This document shows, one piece after another, positions 1 through 7,300 of a stretch of 12,624 bases of DNA. The first letter of the stretch is position 1; each line of letters begins with the position of its first letter. A model generated the notes under the pieces. The model was not told where the DNA came from and searched no databases. It saw only the letters and a list, made by a program, of their open reading frames with translations. Source of the stretch: Actinomycetota bacterium (GTDB lineage: Bacteria; Actinomycetota; Actinomycetes; S36-B12; UBA10799); the NCBI GenBank assembly GCA_003452655.1, contig DMNR01000466.1, forward strand, positions 4,278-16,901, given 5' to 3'. Position numbers and translations under genes: made by a program.

Positions 1-165
1 GCAGAAGGAATCGAGACCCAAGAGCAGTGGAGCATGCTGTTGGCGGACGGTTGTGAGTACGGGCAGGGCTTCCTGTTCTCCCGGCCGCTGAGCGGCGCGC
101 GAATCCCGGAATACATTCGCCGCTCGCACCTGAGCTTGGTTGATTGGGAGTCGGCGGCAAACTGA
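1..165 (+). CDS. EAL-domain c-di-GMP phosphodiesterase, C-terminal fragment
   Basis: Only the last 54 codons are in the window; the gene begins upstream. The peptide opens with AEGIET and continues to GCEYGQGFLFSRPL, the classic end of an EAL domain (the conserved 'AEGVET..Q...L...GC...QG(Y/F)...P' block), followed by a short tail ending at TGA 163-165. EAL domains hydrolyse cyclic di-GMP to pGpG in the cytoplasm. The catalytic EAL motif itself and any partner GGDEF, PAS or membrane domains lie outside the window, so activity cannot be judged. It is followed on the same strand, after 94 bases, by a GGDEF protein, so the two probably act on the same second messenger. Family assignment is sure; full architecture is unknown. 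Confidence 0.9.
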   Translation, partial: AEGIETQEQWSMLLADGCEYGQGFLFSRPLSGARIPEYIRRSHLSLVDWESAAN

Positions 166-206
166 TCGAACCAGGGCCGTTGGTCCTGTTCCAAGCGTCC
201 TTTCGC

Positions 207-232
207 GACTAACGTGGTAGTTGGGGTTAGTC
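207..232 (+). other. Inverted repeat upstream of the diguanylate cyclase
   Basis: GACTAAC (207-213) is the exact reverse complement of GTTAGTC (226-232), with one more C-G pair outside (206/233) and a 12-base gap. It sits in the 94-base gap between the EAL gene and the GGDEF gene and overlaps the putative -35 region. It could be a weak terminator or a regulator site; there is no T-run. Confidence 0.35.
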
Positions 233-248
233 GGGACCTGCCTAGGAT
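221..248 (+). promoter_or_regulatory. Possible promoter of the PAS-GGDEF gene
   Basis: TTGGGG (221-226) and TAGGAT (243-248) are separated by 16 bases and resemble -35 and -10 elements; transcription would start only a few bases before ATG 260. No good Shine-Dalgarno sequence precedes that ATG. This is a by-eye call. Confidence 0.35.
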
Positions 249-259
249 CGGGGTTCACC

Positions 260-2464
260 ATGGCTTCGGAGCGCTCAGCACGTTGGGATGAGCCGCTGTT
301 CGACGCGATTCCAGACGCGGTTCTAGTCGTCGATCAATCGCGCCGCGTTGTCTTTGCGAATGCTGCTGTGGCAACGGTCTTCGGATACCAGTCAGCTGAC
401 AGCGTGGGTTCCAATGTTGACAATTTGTTGCCTACCCTCTTCCAACCCGCTTACCACGATGGCCTTGAACGGATCTTCGCCAATCCCCAAGTGGCAGCAC
501 CTGGCGAACCCTTCCCGCTGATGGCCGAACGCGCAGATGGCTGTCAGGTCGCAGTTTCCATTCGGGTTAGTCCATTCCAACGTAACGGCGAGACATTCGC
601 ACTCGCCGTCATACGTGACATTCATGAGAATCATCAGCTGGGCGAGGCGCAGCGTGTCAGTGAGATGCACTTCCGGATCCTGGCGCAGGTTCTTCACGCG
701 CTGCAGGAAGCACCTGCCGATCCCACCAGTGTGCTGGAGGTCGCCACCGCGCAGCTCGCGGCATCACTTGGTGACGCTTGTGTTGTGGCGATGATCGACG
801 AAGCTGGCGAACACTTGGTTCCTCGGGTATTTCACCACAAGGATCCTTACGGCGAAGAAGTCATGCGAGAAATCTTCCTCAGCGGGCCCGTCATCTTGGG
901 TGCGGGAATCGCTGGTGAGGTGGCCGCGACGGGTGAACCGACGAACATCTCAGGAATTCCCACGGATCAGATGAAGGCCAGCGTCCGTTCGGAGTATCAG
1001 TCCTACTTCGATAGTTTCGCAACGTCCTCTGTGTTGGTCGTGCCGATCAAGACAGACGGTGGGGTCATCGGCACGATTGGGCTCAGCCGCGAGGCTCCCT
1101 ACACCAAGTCTGACCAGGCACTTCTGGAAGACATCGCGGTCAGCATCTCGGTTGGGTTGAGTCGCGCGACGCTCTCGAGGGATCTCGCGGACTCGCAGGC
1201 GATGCTCACTGCGGTCGCTGACAACGTTCCGGCAGCGATTGGCTACTGGGATAGAAACCTGAGAAATGTGTACGCAAACAAGACCTACTTGGACCTCGTC
1301 GGGACAACGGCTGAGCAGTGCCGAGGCAAACACGCCAGCGAGATACTCGGGCCGGATCAGTTTGCCGCGGTGCTCAGCCACCTGAAGGCAGCCATTGCTG
1401 GCGAGCCACAAGTCTTCGATCGCGAGATCGTCAATTCGCAAGGAGTCACCCGACACGTTCAAGCGACCTATGTGCCTGACTTAGTGGACGATGAGGTCGC
1501 TGGTGTATTCGTGTTGTTGGTTGACAACACCGAACGCGTTGAGGTCGAGCGGGAGGTTGAACGCCGAGAACGGCTCTTCCGCCTCATCTTCGACCACGCG
1601 CCGCAAGGCATTGCGGTACTTGGCGCTGACTTCAGCTTCCAGCGCGTCAATGAGGCGTTATCCGTCGAATTGGATCGGGACCCCAAGTGGCTGATGTTGC
1701 GCAAGTTCACCGATTTGCTTGAGGGAGCGGAGCTGAAGAAGTTCATCGAGCATGCGTCGCAACTGTCTTCCGGGGCAGTTGGCCGGGTGAGCTTCGAGCT
1801 TCGACTGCCAGGTGTGGATGGACGCAGTCACTGGGTCAGATGTTCGATGGCGGTCATCCAAGATCACGAGAGCACCTCGCGCAGCCCAGGTGGATCGGCG
1901 CTCTTCGTCTGCAACTTTGAAGAGATCACCGCAGCGCGATCACGGCGGCAGAAGCTGGAGTATCGAGCCCGGCATGACTCCCTCACGGGCCTGCTAAATC
2001 GCGATGCGTTCAAAGAGATTCTGGCGGCAGTCAAGCACGGTCGGCGAGGCACGGATTCGGCCTACGCGCTGATGTTCTGCGACCTCGACTACTTCAAGGA
2101 CATCAATGATCGTTACGGACACCTCCTGGGTGACGCCGTGCTGGAGACCGTGGCCGATCGGATCCAGTCGGCAGTCCGCAAGAGCGACATCGTTGCGCGC
2201 CTCGGAGGTGACGAGTTCGTCGTCCTGCTCAGCGACGTTGACTCGATGGATGCCTGTTACACGGTTGCCGAGAAGATCCACGAGTCCTTGGAAATCCCGA
2301 TGAAGAGTGAGGACCTCGACGTCGAGTTGGGTGTCACCATCGGCGTCTGCATCGCCGCTGCTGGGTCGGATCCGCAACTGGTCTTGAATGTCGCCGACGA
2401 GGCGCTGTATGAAGAGAAGGTCACCAAGCGCGGTTCGACGAGGATCGTCGATCTGCGTTTGTAA
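260..2464 (+). CDS. PAS-GAF-PAS-PAS-GGDEF diguanylate cyclase
   Basis: A 734-residue cytosolic sensor enzyme that should make cyclic di-GMP from two GTP. Rough domain order from ATG 260: PAS 14-122, GAF 158-306, PAS 317-430, PAS-like 440-562, GGDEF 567-730. The GGDEF domain has the start block ARHDSLTGLLNRDAF, the metal-binding segment FCDLDYFKDIND, an intact GGDEF active-site motif (649-653) and, exactly five residues before it, RKSD (640-643), which fits the RxxD inhibitory I-site, so product feedback is likely. No membrane segment is visible, so PAS and GAF domains probably sense a cytosolic ligand, redox state or light; no cofactor-binding residue could be assigned. The frame extends to TTG 221 but ATG 260 starts just before the first PAS and is preferred. 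It follows an EAL gene and converges on the DUF3097 gene with 14 bases between stops. Confidence 0.93.
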   Translation: MASERSARWDEPLFDAIPDAVLVVDQSRRVVFANAAVATVFGYQSADSVGSNVDNLLPTLFQPAYHDGLERIFANPQVAAPGEPFPLMAERADGCQVAVSIRVSPFQRNGETFALAVIRDIHENHQLGEAQRVSEMHFRILAQVLHALQEAPADPTSVLEVATAQLAASLGDACVVAMIDEAGEHLVPRVFHHKDPYGEEVMREIFLSGPVILGAGIAGEVAATGEPTNISGIPTDQMKASVRSEYQSYFDSFATSSVLVVPIKTDGGVIGTIGLSREAPYTKSDQALLEDIAVSISVGLSRATLSRDLADSQAMLTAVADNVPAAIGYWDRNLRNVYANKTYLDLVGTTAEQCRGKHASEILGPDQFAAVLSHLKAAIAGEPQVFDREIVNSQGVTRHVQATYVPDLVDDEVAGVFVLLVDNTERVEVEREVERRERLFRLIFDHAPQGIAVLGADFSFQRVNEALSVELDRDPKWLMLRKFTDLLEGAELKKFIEHASQLSSGAVGRVSFELRLPGVDGRSHWVRCSMAVIQDHESTSRSPGGSALFVCNFEEITAARSRRQKLEYRARHDSLTGLLNRDAFKEILAAVKHGRRGTDSAYALMFCDLDYFKDINDRYGHLLGDAVLETVADRIQSAVRKSDIVARLGGDEFVVLLSDVDSMDACYTVAEKIHESLEIPMKSEDLDVELGVTIGVCIAAAGSDPQLVLNVADEALYEEKVTKRGSTRIVDLRL

Positions 2465-2478
2465 TGGCCAGAGATCCT

Positions 2479-3318
2479 TTAGTCGACGGTCACGAAGTCG
2501 ATCAATTCCTCCACCCGACCAAGCAGGCTGGGTTCAAGGTCGGCGTAGCTGGTAACGCCTCGCAGGATTCGCTTCCAGGCAGTGCGGTCGTCACAGTTCC
2601 AGCCGAGGGCAGCGATCACCCCGGCCTTCCAAGGCTTGCCGGGTGGAACAGTCGGCCAGGCGGCGATCCCGACGGCTTCTGGCTTGACTGCCTGCCAGAT
2701 GTCGATGAATGGGTGACCGATCACGTGGACATTGGGTGCGAAAGCGCGAACTGCATCAGCGGCAATCCGGGATTCCTTCGAGCCACTCACCATGTGGTCG
2801 AGTAGCACGCCAACCTTGCGCTGCGAAGTTGGTCCGAAGTCGCCCAAAGCACCGACGAGATCGTCCGCGCCGTGCAGCGGTTCAACGACGATTGCCTCGC
2901 CGCGCAGGTCCTCGCCCCAGACCTTCTCGACGAGTTCGGCATCGTGAACACCCTCCACCCAGATGCGGCTCGACTTGGCGACTTGGGCGCGGGTGTTGAC
3001 CGAGACGACGGAGCCGGACGCTGTTGTCGTTCGCTTCGCCGGACCGTTGCTCTCGGGCTTGAGCGAGACGGGCTGTCCGTCAATGAGGAATGCGCCAGGA
3101 CGCATCACGAAGACCCGACGTCTGCCATGGCGATCTTCGAGCTCAACCGTGCGTCCTTCAATCGCTTTCTCAACGCGGACAACTGATCCGCAAAATCCTG
3201 ACTCAGCGCACTCGACGACTAGTCCGAACTCCGCGTCCACGTCCGGGATGACAACTGGCGGTCTCCGGTGAGGATCGTTTGCGAGGACGTCACTGCCGTA
3301 TCTATCGGACACGCGCAT
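2479..3318 (-). CDS. DUF3097 family protein
   Basis: 279 residues from ATG 3318. The N-terminal part carries DRYGSDVLA, then AEFGLVVE, GFCGSVVRVEK and LEDRHGRRRVF, the signature of DUF3097, a family I know mainly from Actinomycetota and without established function. The middle contains SRIWVEGVHDAELVEKVWG (about 117-135) and later VGVLLDHMVSGSKESR (169-184); the 'VEG.hD' and 'LLDH' segments recall a TOPRIM-like fold, which is my inference. There is no signal peptide or membrane segment. GTG 3312 (giving VSDRYG) is an alternative start and is the better leaderless candidate, with CACGCT exactly six bases upstream. Its stop converges on the cyclase with a 14-base gap; its start is divergent from the acetyltransferase. 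Longer reading back to 3495 would overlap that gene and is rejected. Confidence 0.88.
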   Translation of the reverse strand: MRVSDRYGSDVLANDPHRRPPVVIPDVDAEFGLVVECAESGFCGSVVRVEKAIEGRTVELEDRHGRRRVFVMRPGAFLIDGQPVSLKPESNGPAKRTTTASGSVVSVNTRAQVAKSSRIWVEGVHDAELVEKVWGEDLRGEAIVVEPLHGADDLVGALGDFGPTSQRKVGVLLDHMVSGSKESRIAADAVRAFAPNVHVIGHPFIDIWQAVKPEAVGIAAWPTVPPGKPWKAGVIAALGWNCDDRTAWKRILRGVTSYADLEPSLLGRVEELIDFVTVD

Positions 3319-3324
3319 AGCGTG
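3319..3324 (-). promoter_or_regulatory. Putative -10 element for leaderless DUF3097 transcript
   Basis: Read on the minus strand this is CACGCT, lying six bases before the possible start GTG 3312. It keeps the A at position 2 and T at position 6 of the actinobacterial -10 TANNNT. Weak on its own; supported by the same geometry at other genes in the window. Confidence 0.35.
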
Positions 3325-3325
3325 C

Positions 3326-3331
3326 CATGCT
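3326..3331 (+). promoter_or_regulatory. Putative -10 element for leaderless acetyltransferase transcript
   Basis: CATGCT lies six bases before GTG 3338, with A2 and T6 as in TANNNT. No Shine-Dalgarno sequence is present. It sits back to back with the candidate -10 of the divergent DUF3097 gene. Confidence 0.35.
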
Positions 3332-3337
3332 CGGTTC

Positions 3338-3868
3338 GTGAGTGCGGAGCGATTTGTGAGTGAGTCGGGGGCGCGGGTCGGGCTCGTTGTCGCCGATGGC
3401 CGATTGCTCGCGGCTGCCAGCGCGGGTGGGGACGCGTTGGGTGCGGCCTTGGGTCTTGAGGTTGCGCGGGGATGGCCCGAATTTCCTGCCGCCATTCCAG
3501 CGACCGAGGCCTTCCTGGCAATGTTCCCGGATCAGTCGGACTGGTCAATGTACTTCTTCGTCGATCAGGCGAGCGGCACGCTAGTCGGGTCAGGCGGGTT
3601 CAAAGGAGCTCCGCTCGATGGCATGGTCGAGATCGGCTACGAGATCGCTCCAGGATGGCGCGGGCGCGGGGTGGCGACGGCGGCAGCTCGGGCGCTGGTG
3701 GACAAGGCGCGTGCCAGTGGCTTGGTGACGATCGTGGCGGCCGAGACACTGCCGGAAGTGAATGCCTCGGGAGCTGTTCTGCGCAAGCTGGGTTTTGTGC
3801 AGGTTTCTGAATCTTCAGACGCTGACGTCGGCAGCACCTGGCGGTGGGAGCTGCAGCTTCACGACTGA
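3338..3868 (+). CDS. GNAT family N-acetyltransferase
   Basis: 176 residues, GTG start, in the usual size range of RimJ/RimL-like GNAT enzymes, which move an acetyl group from acetyl-CoA to an amine. The acetyl-CoA binding motif A is clear: EIGYEIAPGWRGRGVATAAA (98-117), with the pyrophosphate-binding RGRGVA loop at 108-113. The later NASGAVLRKLGF (142-153) is the typical motif B segment with conserved Asn and 'LRKLGF'. The substrate (ribosomal protein, small molecule or drug) cannot be read from sequence. The first 40 residues are Ala/Gly-rich and do not show the usual 'RLxLRP' opening, so the start is uncertain; GTG 3356 is another choice. It is divergent from the DUF3097 gene and convergent with the small secreted protein gene. 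Confidence 0.85.
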   Translation: MSAERFVSESGARVGLVVADGRLLAAASAGGDALGAALGLEVARGWPEFPAAIPATEAFLAMFPDQSDWSMYFFVDQASGTLVGSGGFKGAPLDGMVEIGYEIAPGWRGRGVATAAARALVDKARASGLVTIVAAETLPEVNASGAVLRKLGFVQVSESSDADVGSTWRWELQLHD

Positions 3869-3908
3869 ACCGCCGTCGGCGGGCCGACCGGGATTCAACC
3901 AGGTGGAC

Positions 3909-3951
3909 GCGAAACGACCCGGTGGCTGGGGACTGCCATCGGGTCGTTCGC
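3909..3951. terminator. Two-way hairpin terminator between convergent genes
   Basis: The arms 3909-3926 and 3935-3951 pair over about 17 bases (core ACGACCCGGTGGC with GCCATCGGGTCGT, one G-T pair, one bulged A) around an 8-base loop. It lies between the acetyltransferase stop (3868) and the stop of the minus-strand secreted protein (3969), so it can serve both. There is no long T-tract, which is common for actinobacterial terminators. Confidence 0.7.
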
Positions 3952-3968
3952 TTCGGGGAGGTTGTTAT

Positions 3969-4241
3969 CTACCGGTAGAGGTTTTCGTAGTGGCGACCGA
4001 TTGCGCGACCGCGAGCTTCGTACTTGTTCATGTGGTATGTCTTCGTGGCCGGGGCGGGCGCAGCGGGTTTGGCCGGCGCTGGGGCGGCAGGTGCTGGGGT
4101 GGCCGGGGCTTGCTGGGTCGTCACTGGGGCGGGGGACGCCTGGGTGGTTTCGTGGGAAGCAGCAGCGCTGGCGACTCCGAGGACTGCGGCGCCTCCAACA
4201 AGCAGGGCAGCTGGAACCAGGATGAGGGGCTTGGCGATCAT
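3969..4241 (-). CDS. Small secreted Ala/Pro-rich protein of unknown function
   Basis: 90 residues. A signal peptide fills about 1-28: MIAKPLILVPAALLVGGAAV, then VASAAASH with AxA-type cleavage choices. Residues 33-66 are a low-complexity Ala/Pro/Thr spacer of repeated PA and AP units, typical of cell-wall-spanning linkers. The last 24 residues are quite different: basic and aromatic, with KTYHMNKYEARGRAIG followed by RHYENLYR. ATG 4241 is supported by a strong Shine-Dalgarno AAGGAG eight bases upstream. I do not recognise a family; a plausible but unproven reading is a wall-linked peptide whose tail binds an anionic wall or membrane polymer. It is divergent from ppdK, and two operator-like palindromes lie between them. 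Confidence 0.75.
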   Translation of the reverse strand: MIAKPLILVPAALLVGGAAVLGVASAAASHETTQASPAPVTTQQAPATPAPAAPAPAKPAAPAPATKTYHMNKYEARGRAIGRHYENLYR

Positions 4242-4249
4242 TTCGATTT

Positions 4250-4255
4250 CTCCTT
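4250..4255 (-). promoter_or_regulatory. Ribosome binding site of the small secreted protein
   Basis: Minus-strand AAGGAG, eight bases before ATG 4241. It fixes that start. Confidence 0.75.
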
Positions 4256-4361
4256 GAGGTGGTTTCTTGGCGGCCCTCGGGGTGGGCCTTAGTTGGTGAA
4301 GCTTGGCGCTGCTTCGTGTTCAAGTTCTGCCCCTCGGACGGGTCCCGAATCGTGTGATCGT

Positions 4362-4379
4362 TTTGGTATCGATACCAAA
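4362..4379. promoter_or_regulatory. Operator-like palindrome 1 (TTTGGTATCGATACCAAA)
   Basis: A perfect 18-bp palindrome with a central CG, in the 223-base divergent region between the secreted-protein gene and ppdK. Even-length palindromes with a central CpG are typical of LacI/GalR-type repressor sites, though other families are possible. A second near-copy lies 22 bp away centre to centre, close to two helical turns, which suggests side-by-side binding on one DNA face. No regulator gene is in the window. Confidence 0.7.
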
Positions 4380-4384
4380 CGTCG

Positions 4385-4400
4385 TTGGTACCGATACCAA
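4385..4400. promoter_or_regulatory. Operator-like palindrome 2 (TTGGTACCGATACCAA)
   Basis: A 16-bp palindrome with one mismatched pair, matching 15 of 16 bases of the core of the upstream site (TTGGTATCGATACCAA). It lies about 60 bases before the candidate ppdK -10 element, so it is too far to block that promoter by simple overlap; activation, looping or control of another promoter in this region are possible. Confidence 0.65.
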
Positions 4401-4460
4401 TGCGGCATTCGGGGGAAGTCCGGGTGCCAAAGGCCCCTATTAACGCGGCGGGAAACTGGC

Positions 4461-4466
4461 TAGCGT
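4461..4466 (+). promoter_or_regulatory. Putative -10 element for leaderless ppdK
   Basis: TAGCGT matches actinobacterial TANNNT and lies seven bases before GTG 4474. There is no Shine-Dalgarno at proper spacing for either GTG 4465 or GTG 4474. Confidence 0.5.
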
Positions 4467-7227
4467 GGGGAAGGTGACCTCAACCGCAAATAGCAACGTC
4501 CAGTCCGAGTCCGAGGCGACACCCGCTAAGTACGTCTACGCGTTCGCCGAGGGCAGCCGTGAGATGGCCGACGAACTCGGTGGAAAAGGCGCGAACCTTG
4601 CTGAGATGACCAGACTCGGGTTGCCTGTCCCTCCTGGTTTCACGATCAGCACGGCCGCTTGTCGGTACTACCTCGAGAACGGCAGTGCGCCTGCCGAGCT
4701 AGCCGATCAGATTGACGTCGCACTTCACGCGTTGGAGGGGGCCCGCGGCAAGAAGCTGGGGGATCCGAATGACCCACTGCTGGTCTCGGTGAGATCCGGC
4801 TCGCGGTTTTCGATGCCGGGGATGATGGAGACGGTTCTCGACATCGGGCTCAATGACCACAGCGTGATCGGACTTGCGCAGGTCGCCGACGACGAGAGGT
4901 TCGCTTGGGATTCGTACCGGCGGTTGATCCAGATGTTCGGCAAGACCGTGCTAGAGATCGACGGCGATCGCTTCGAGGTGATCCTGGCTCGAGCAATGCG
5001 CCGCGAGAACGTTTCTGCCGACACTGAGTTGGACGTTGACGCGGTGCGTTCCCTTGTTGAGAGCTACAAACGAGTGGTCGCCGAGTGCACAGGCGAGGAG
5101 TTCCCGCAGGATCCCCGCCGCCAGCTTGAGTTGGCAGTGCTCGCGGTGTTCCGGTCGTGGAATACCGAACGTGCGGTGCTGTATCGGCGACAGGAACGGA
5201 TCCCGGGATGGCTGGGCACCGCCGTGAACGTTCAAGCGATGGCGTTTGGAAACGTTGGCGAGGGATCCGGCACAGGCGTCGCGTTCACGCGCGACCCTGG
5301 GACTGGTGCGCGTGGGGTCTACGGCGACTATCTCCCGGATGCACAGGGCGAAGATGTCGTCGCGGGGATTCGAAACACCCTGCCGTTGTCGGCACTCGGT
5401 GAGCTGGACCCGACTTCCTACGAACAGTTGCTCGACATCATGAACACACTGGAACACCACTATCGCGACCTTTGCGACATCGAATTCACCGTCGAACGTG
5501 GACACCTGTGGATGTTGCAGACCCGCGTCGGCAAGCGAACTGCCGCCGCCGCGTTTCGGATCGCAATCCAGCTCGTTGATGAGGGCGTCATCGACATGGA
5601 TGAGGCATTGCGCCGGGTGAGCGGCCATCAGCTTGCGCAGTTGATGTTCCCGACCTTCGACATCGCTGCCGAGAGTGCGCCGATTGCGAAGGGGATGAAT
5701 GCCTCCCCCGGTGCCGCTGTTGGTCAGGCGGTGTTCGACTCCAGGACAGCCATCAAGCGAACTGAAGCCGGCGACGCCGTCATCCTCGTCCGCCGCGAGA
5801 CCAACCCTGACGACCTTGGCGGGATGGTTGCTGCTGCCGGAGTCCTGACCTCTCGCGGCGGCAAGACTTCGCACGCGGCGGTGGTCGCTCGGGGAATGGG
5901 CAAGACCGCTGTGTGCGGTGCCGACTCACTCGACGTCGACACGGTCGCTCGGCGGATGACGACTGCATCGGGGTTGGTCATCAACGACGGCGATGTCATC
6001 TCGATCGACGGCAGCACGGGTGAGGTATTCCTCGGCGAGATTCCGGTGATGCCCAGTCCCGTTGCCCGCTACTTTGAGGATGGATTGGACGCAGCGTTGG
6101 ATGCGCTCGGCCCGCACGCAGCAGGCGGCGAACTCGCCGAGCTGGTTCGGTCTGTGGATCGCATCATGGCAAGGGCGGACGAAGTTCGTCGATTGCGAGT
6201 GCGGGCAAACGCCGACACTCCTGAAGACGCAGCGCGGGCCCGGCGCATGGGTGCAGAGGGAATCGGCCTGTTGCGGACAGAACACATGTTTCTTGGCGAA
6301 CGCCGCGAGCTTGTGGAACGGTTGATCCTCGCCGCGGAGGATGGCGAGCGCGAGGCCGCGCTCAAGGCGCTGCTCCCGTTGCAGCGCAAGGACTTCATCA
6401 GGATCCTGGAGCAGATGGACGGGCAGCCGGTCACCATTCGGCTCATCGATCCGCCACTACATGAGTTCCTCCCGGACCGAACTGAGCTCGCCGTACGGGT
6501 GGCGCGGGCCGAAGAGCGCGGAGAGGCGATCGAGTCCGACCTGCGTCTGCTACAGGCAGTCAATCGATTGAATGAGTCCAACCCGATGTTGGGTCTACGC
6601 GGGGTCCGGCTCGGATTGGTGCTGCCAGGGTTGTTCGCATTGCAGGTCCGAGCGATCGCGGAAGCGGCCTGCTTCCGCGAGCGGATGGGCGGGGATCCTC
6701 GGGCAGAAATCATGGTGCCGCTGGTCGGCTCTATTCAGGAACTCGAACTGGTCATTGACGAGGCTGCCGGGGTGCTGGCATCGGTCGCCGAGGCGCATGG
6801 ATGTTCGCTGCAGTTCCCGATCGGGACCATGATCGAACTGCCACGGGCGGCGCTGACGGCGGGACAGATCGCGGAGGCCGCGGAGTTCTTCAGTTTCGGC
6901 ACCAATGACCTCACCCAGACGACGTGGGGGTTCAGCCGGGATGACGTGGAGGCCGCCTTCTTCTCCGCCTATCTGGAGAAGGGCGTTTTTGGAGTTTCAC
7001 CCTTCGAGTCGATTGATCGCGAGGGGGTCGGCGAGCTGATCAAGATCGCCGTTGCCGCTGGACGCAAGACCCGTCCGGACCTGCACTGCGGCGTCTGCGG
7101 CGAACACGGCGGTGACCCAGAGTCGGTGCACTTCTTTGACGAGGTCGGCCTGGATTACGTGTCCTGCTCGCCATTTCGGGTGCCGATTGCGCGGTTAGAG
7201 GCCGGACGAAGCGCCCTCGAACGCTGA
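4465..7227 (+). CDS. ppdK: Pyruvate, phosphate dikinase
   Basis: Reversibly converts pyruvate, ATP and phosphate to PEP, AMP and pyrophosphate. The 920-residue product shows all three parts: the nucleotide-binding half (YVYAFAEGSREMADELGGKG near 24-43, then VSVRSGSRFSMPGMMETVLD); the swivelling phosphohistidine domain TSRGGKTSHAAVVARGMG with catalytic His470 and the Thr468 that regulatory kinases modify in the family; and the PEP/pyruvate barrel with RTEHMFLGER, FSFGTNDLTQTTWGFSRDD and catalytic Cys878 in GVCGEHGGDP. It is about 45 residues longer than the clostridial enzyme, mostly through a helical stretch before VRANADTPEDAARARRMGAEG, which I recall as usual in actinobacterial forms. The usual RGGMTSH is RGGKTSH here. 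GTG 4465 gives the longest frame; GTG 4474, seven bases after TAGCGT, is the likelier leaderless start. The PPDK regulatory protein gene is not in the window. Confidence 0.96.
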   Translation: MGKVTSTANSNVQSESEATPAKYVYAFAEGSREMADELGGKGANLAEMTRLGLPVPPGFTISTAACRYYLENGSAPAELADQIDVALHALEGARGKKLGDPNDPLLVSVRSGSRFSMPGMMETVLDIGLNDHSVIGLAQVADDERFAWDSYRRLIQMFGKTVLEIDGDRFEVILARAMRRENVSADTELDVDAVRSLVESYKRVVAECTGEEFPQDPRRQLELAVLAVFRSWNTERAVLYRRQERIPGWLGTAVNVQAMAFGNVGEGSGTGVAFTRDPGTGARGVYGDYLPDAQGEDVVAGIRNTLPLSALGELDPTSYEQLLDIMNTLEHHYRDLCDIEFTVERGHLWMLQTRVGKRTAAAAFRIAIQLVDEGVIDMDEALRRVSGHQLAQLMFPTFDIAAESAPIAKGMNASPGAAVGQAVFDSRTAIKRTEAGDAVILVRRETNPDDLGGMVAAAGVLTSRGGKTSHAAVVARGMGKTAVCGADSLDVDTVARRMTTASGLVINDGDVISIDGSTGEVFLGEIPVMPSPVARYFEDGLDAALDALGPHAAGGELAELVRSVDRIMARADEVRRLRVRANADTPEDAARARRMGAEGIGLLRTEHMFLGERRELVERLILAAEDGEREAALKALLPLQRKDFIRILEQMDGQPVTIRLIDPPLHEFLPDRTELAVRVARAEERGEAIESDLRLLQAVNRLNESNPMLGLRGVRLGLVLPGLFALQVRAIAEAACFRERMGGDPRAEIMVPLVGSIQELELVIDEAAGVLASVAEAHGCSLQFPIGTMIELPRAALTAGQIAEAAEFFSFGTNDLTQTTWGFSRDDVEAAFFSAYLEKGVFGVSPFESIDREGVGELIKIAVAAGRKTRPDLHCGVCGEHGGDPESVHFFDEVGLDYVSCSPFRVPIARLEAGRSALER

Positions 7228-7243
7228 TTCGGCCACGCTCGCG

Positions 7244-7291
7244 AACATTCGGTGAGATTGGCCTCCAGAGACGCCAATTTCACCGAATGTT
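7244..7291 (+). terminator. Hairpin downstream of ppdK
   Basis: Arms 7244-7262 and 7273-7291 pair over 19 bases with a single G-T wobble and a 10-base loop. It starts 17 bases after the ppdK stop and is followed by a loosely T-rich stretch (TGAACTTTCTTTCG), so a ppdK terminator is the simplest reading. Confidence 0.75.
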
Positions 7292-7300
7292 GAACTTTCT

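Noticed and set aside
2464..2805. Plus-strand open frame starting directly after the diguanylate cyclase stop
   Set aside because: Antisense to the conserved C-terminus of DUF3097, with no ribosome binding site or domain.
3319..3495. N-terminal extension of the DUF3097 frame to ATG 3495
   Set aside because: It would overlap the acetyltransferase gene and adds low-complexity Ser/Thr/Pro residues not seen in the family.
3762..4292. Plus-strand Gly/Arg-rich open frame opposite the small secreted protein
   Set aside because: Its Gly-rich part is the complement of the Ala/Pro repeat, and the opposite strand has a signal peptide and a strong ribosome binding site.
4951..5874. Minus-strand open frame of 307 codons inside ppdK
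   Set aside because: Antisense to highly conserved PPDK sequence and without any recognisable motif.
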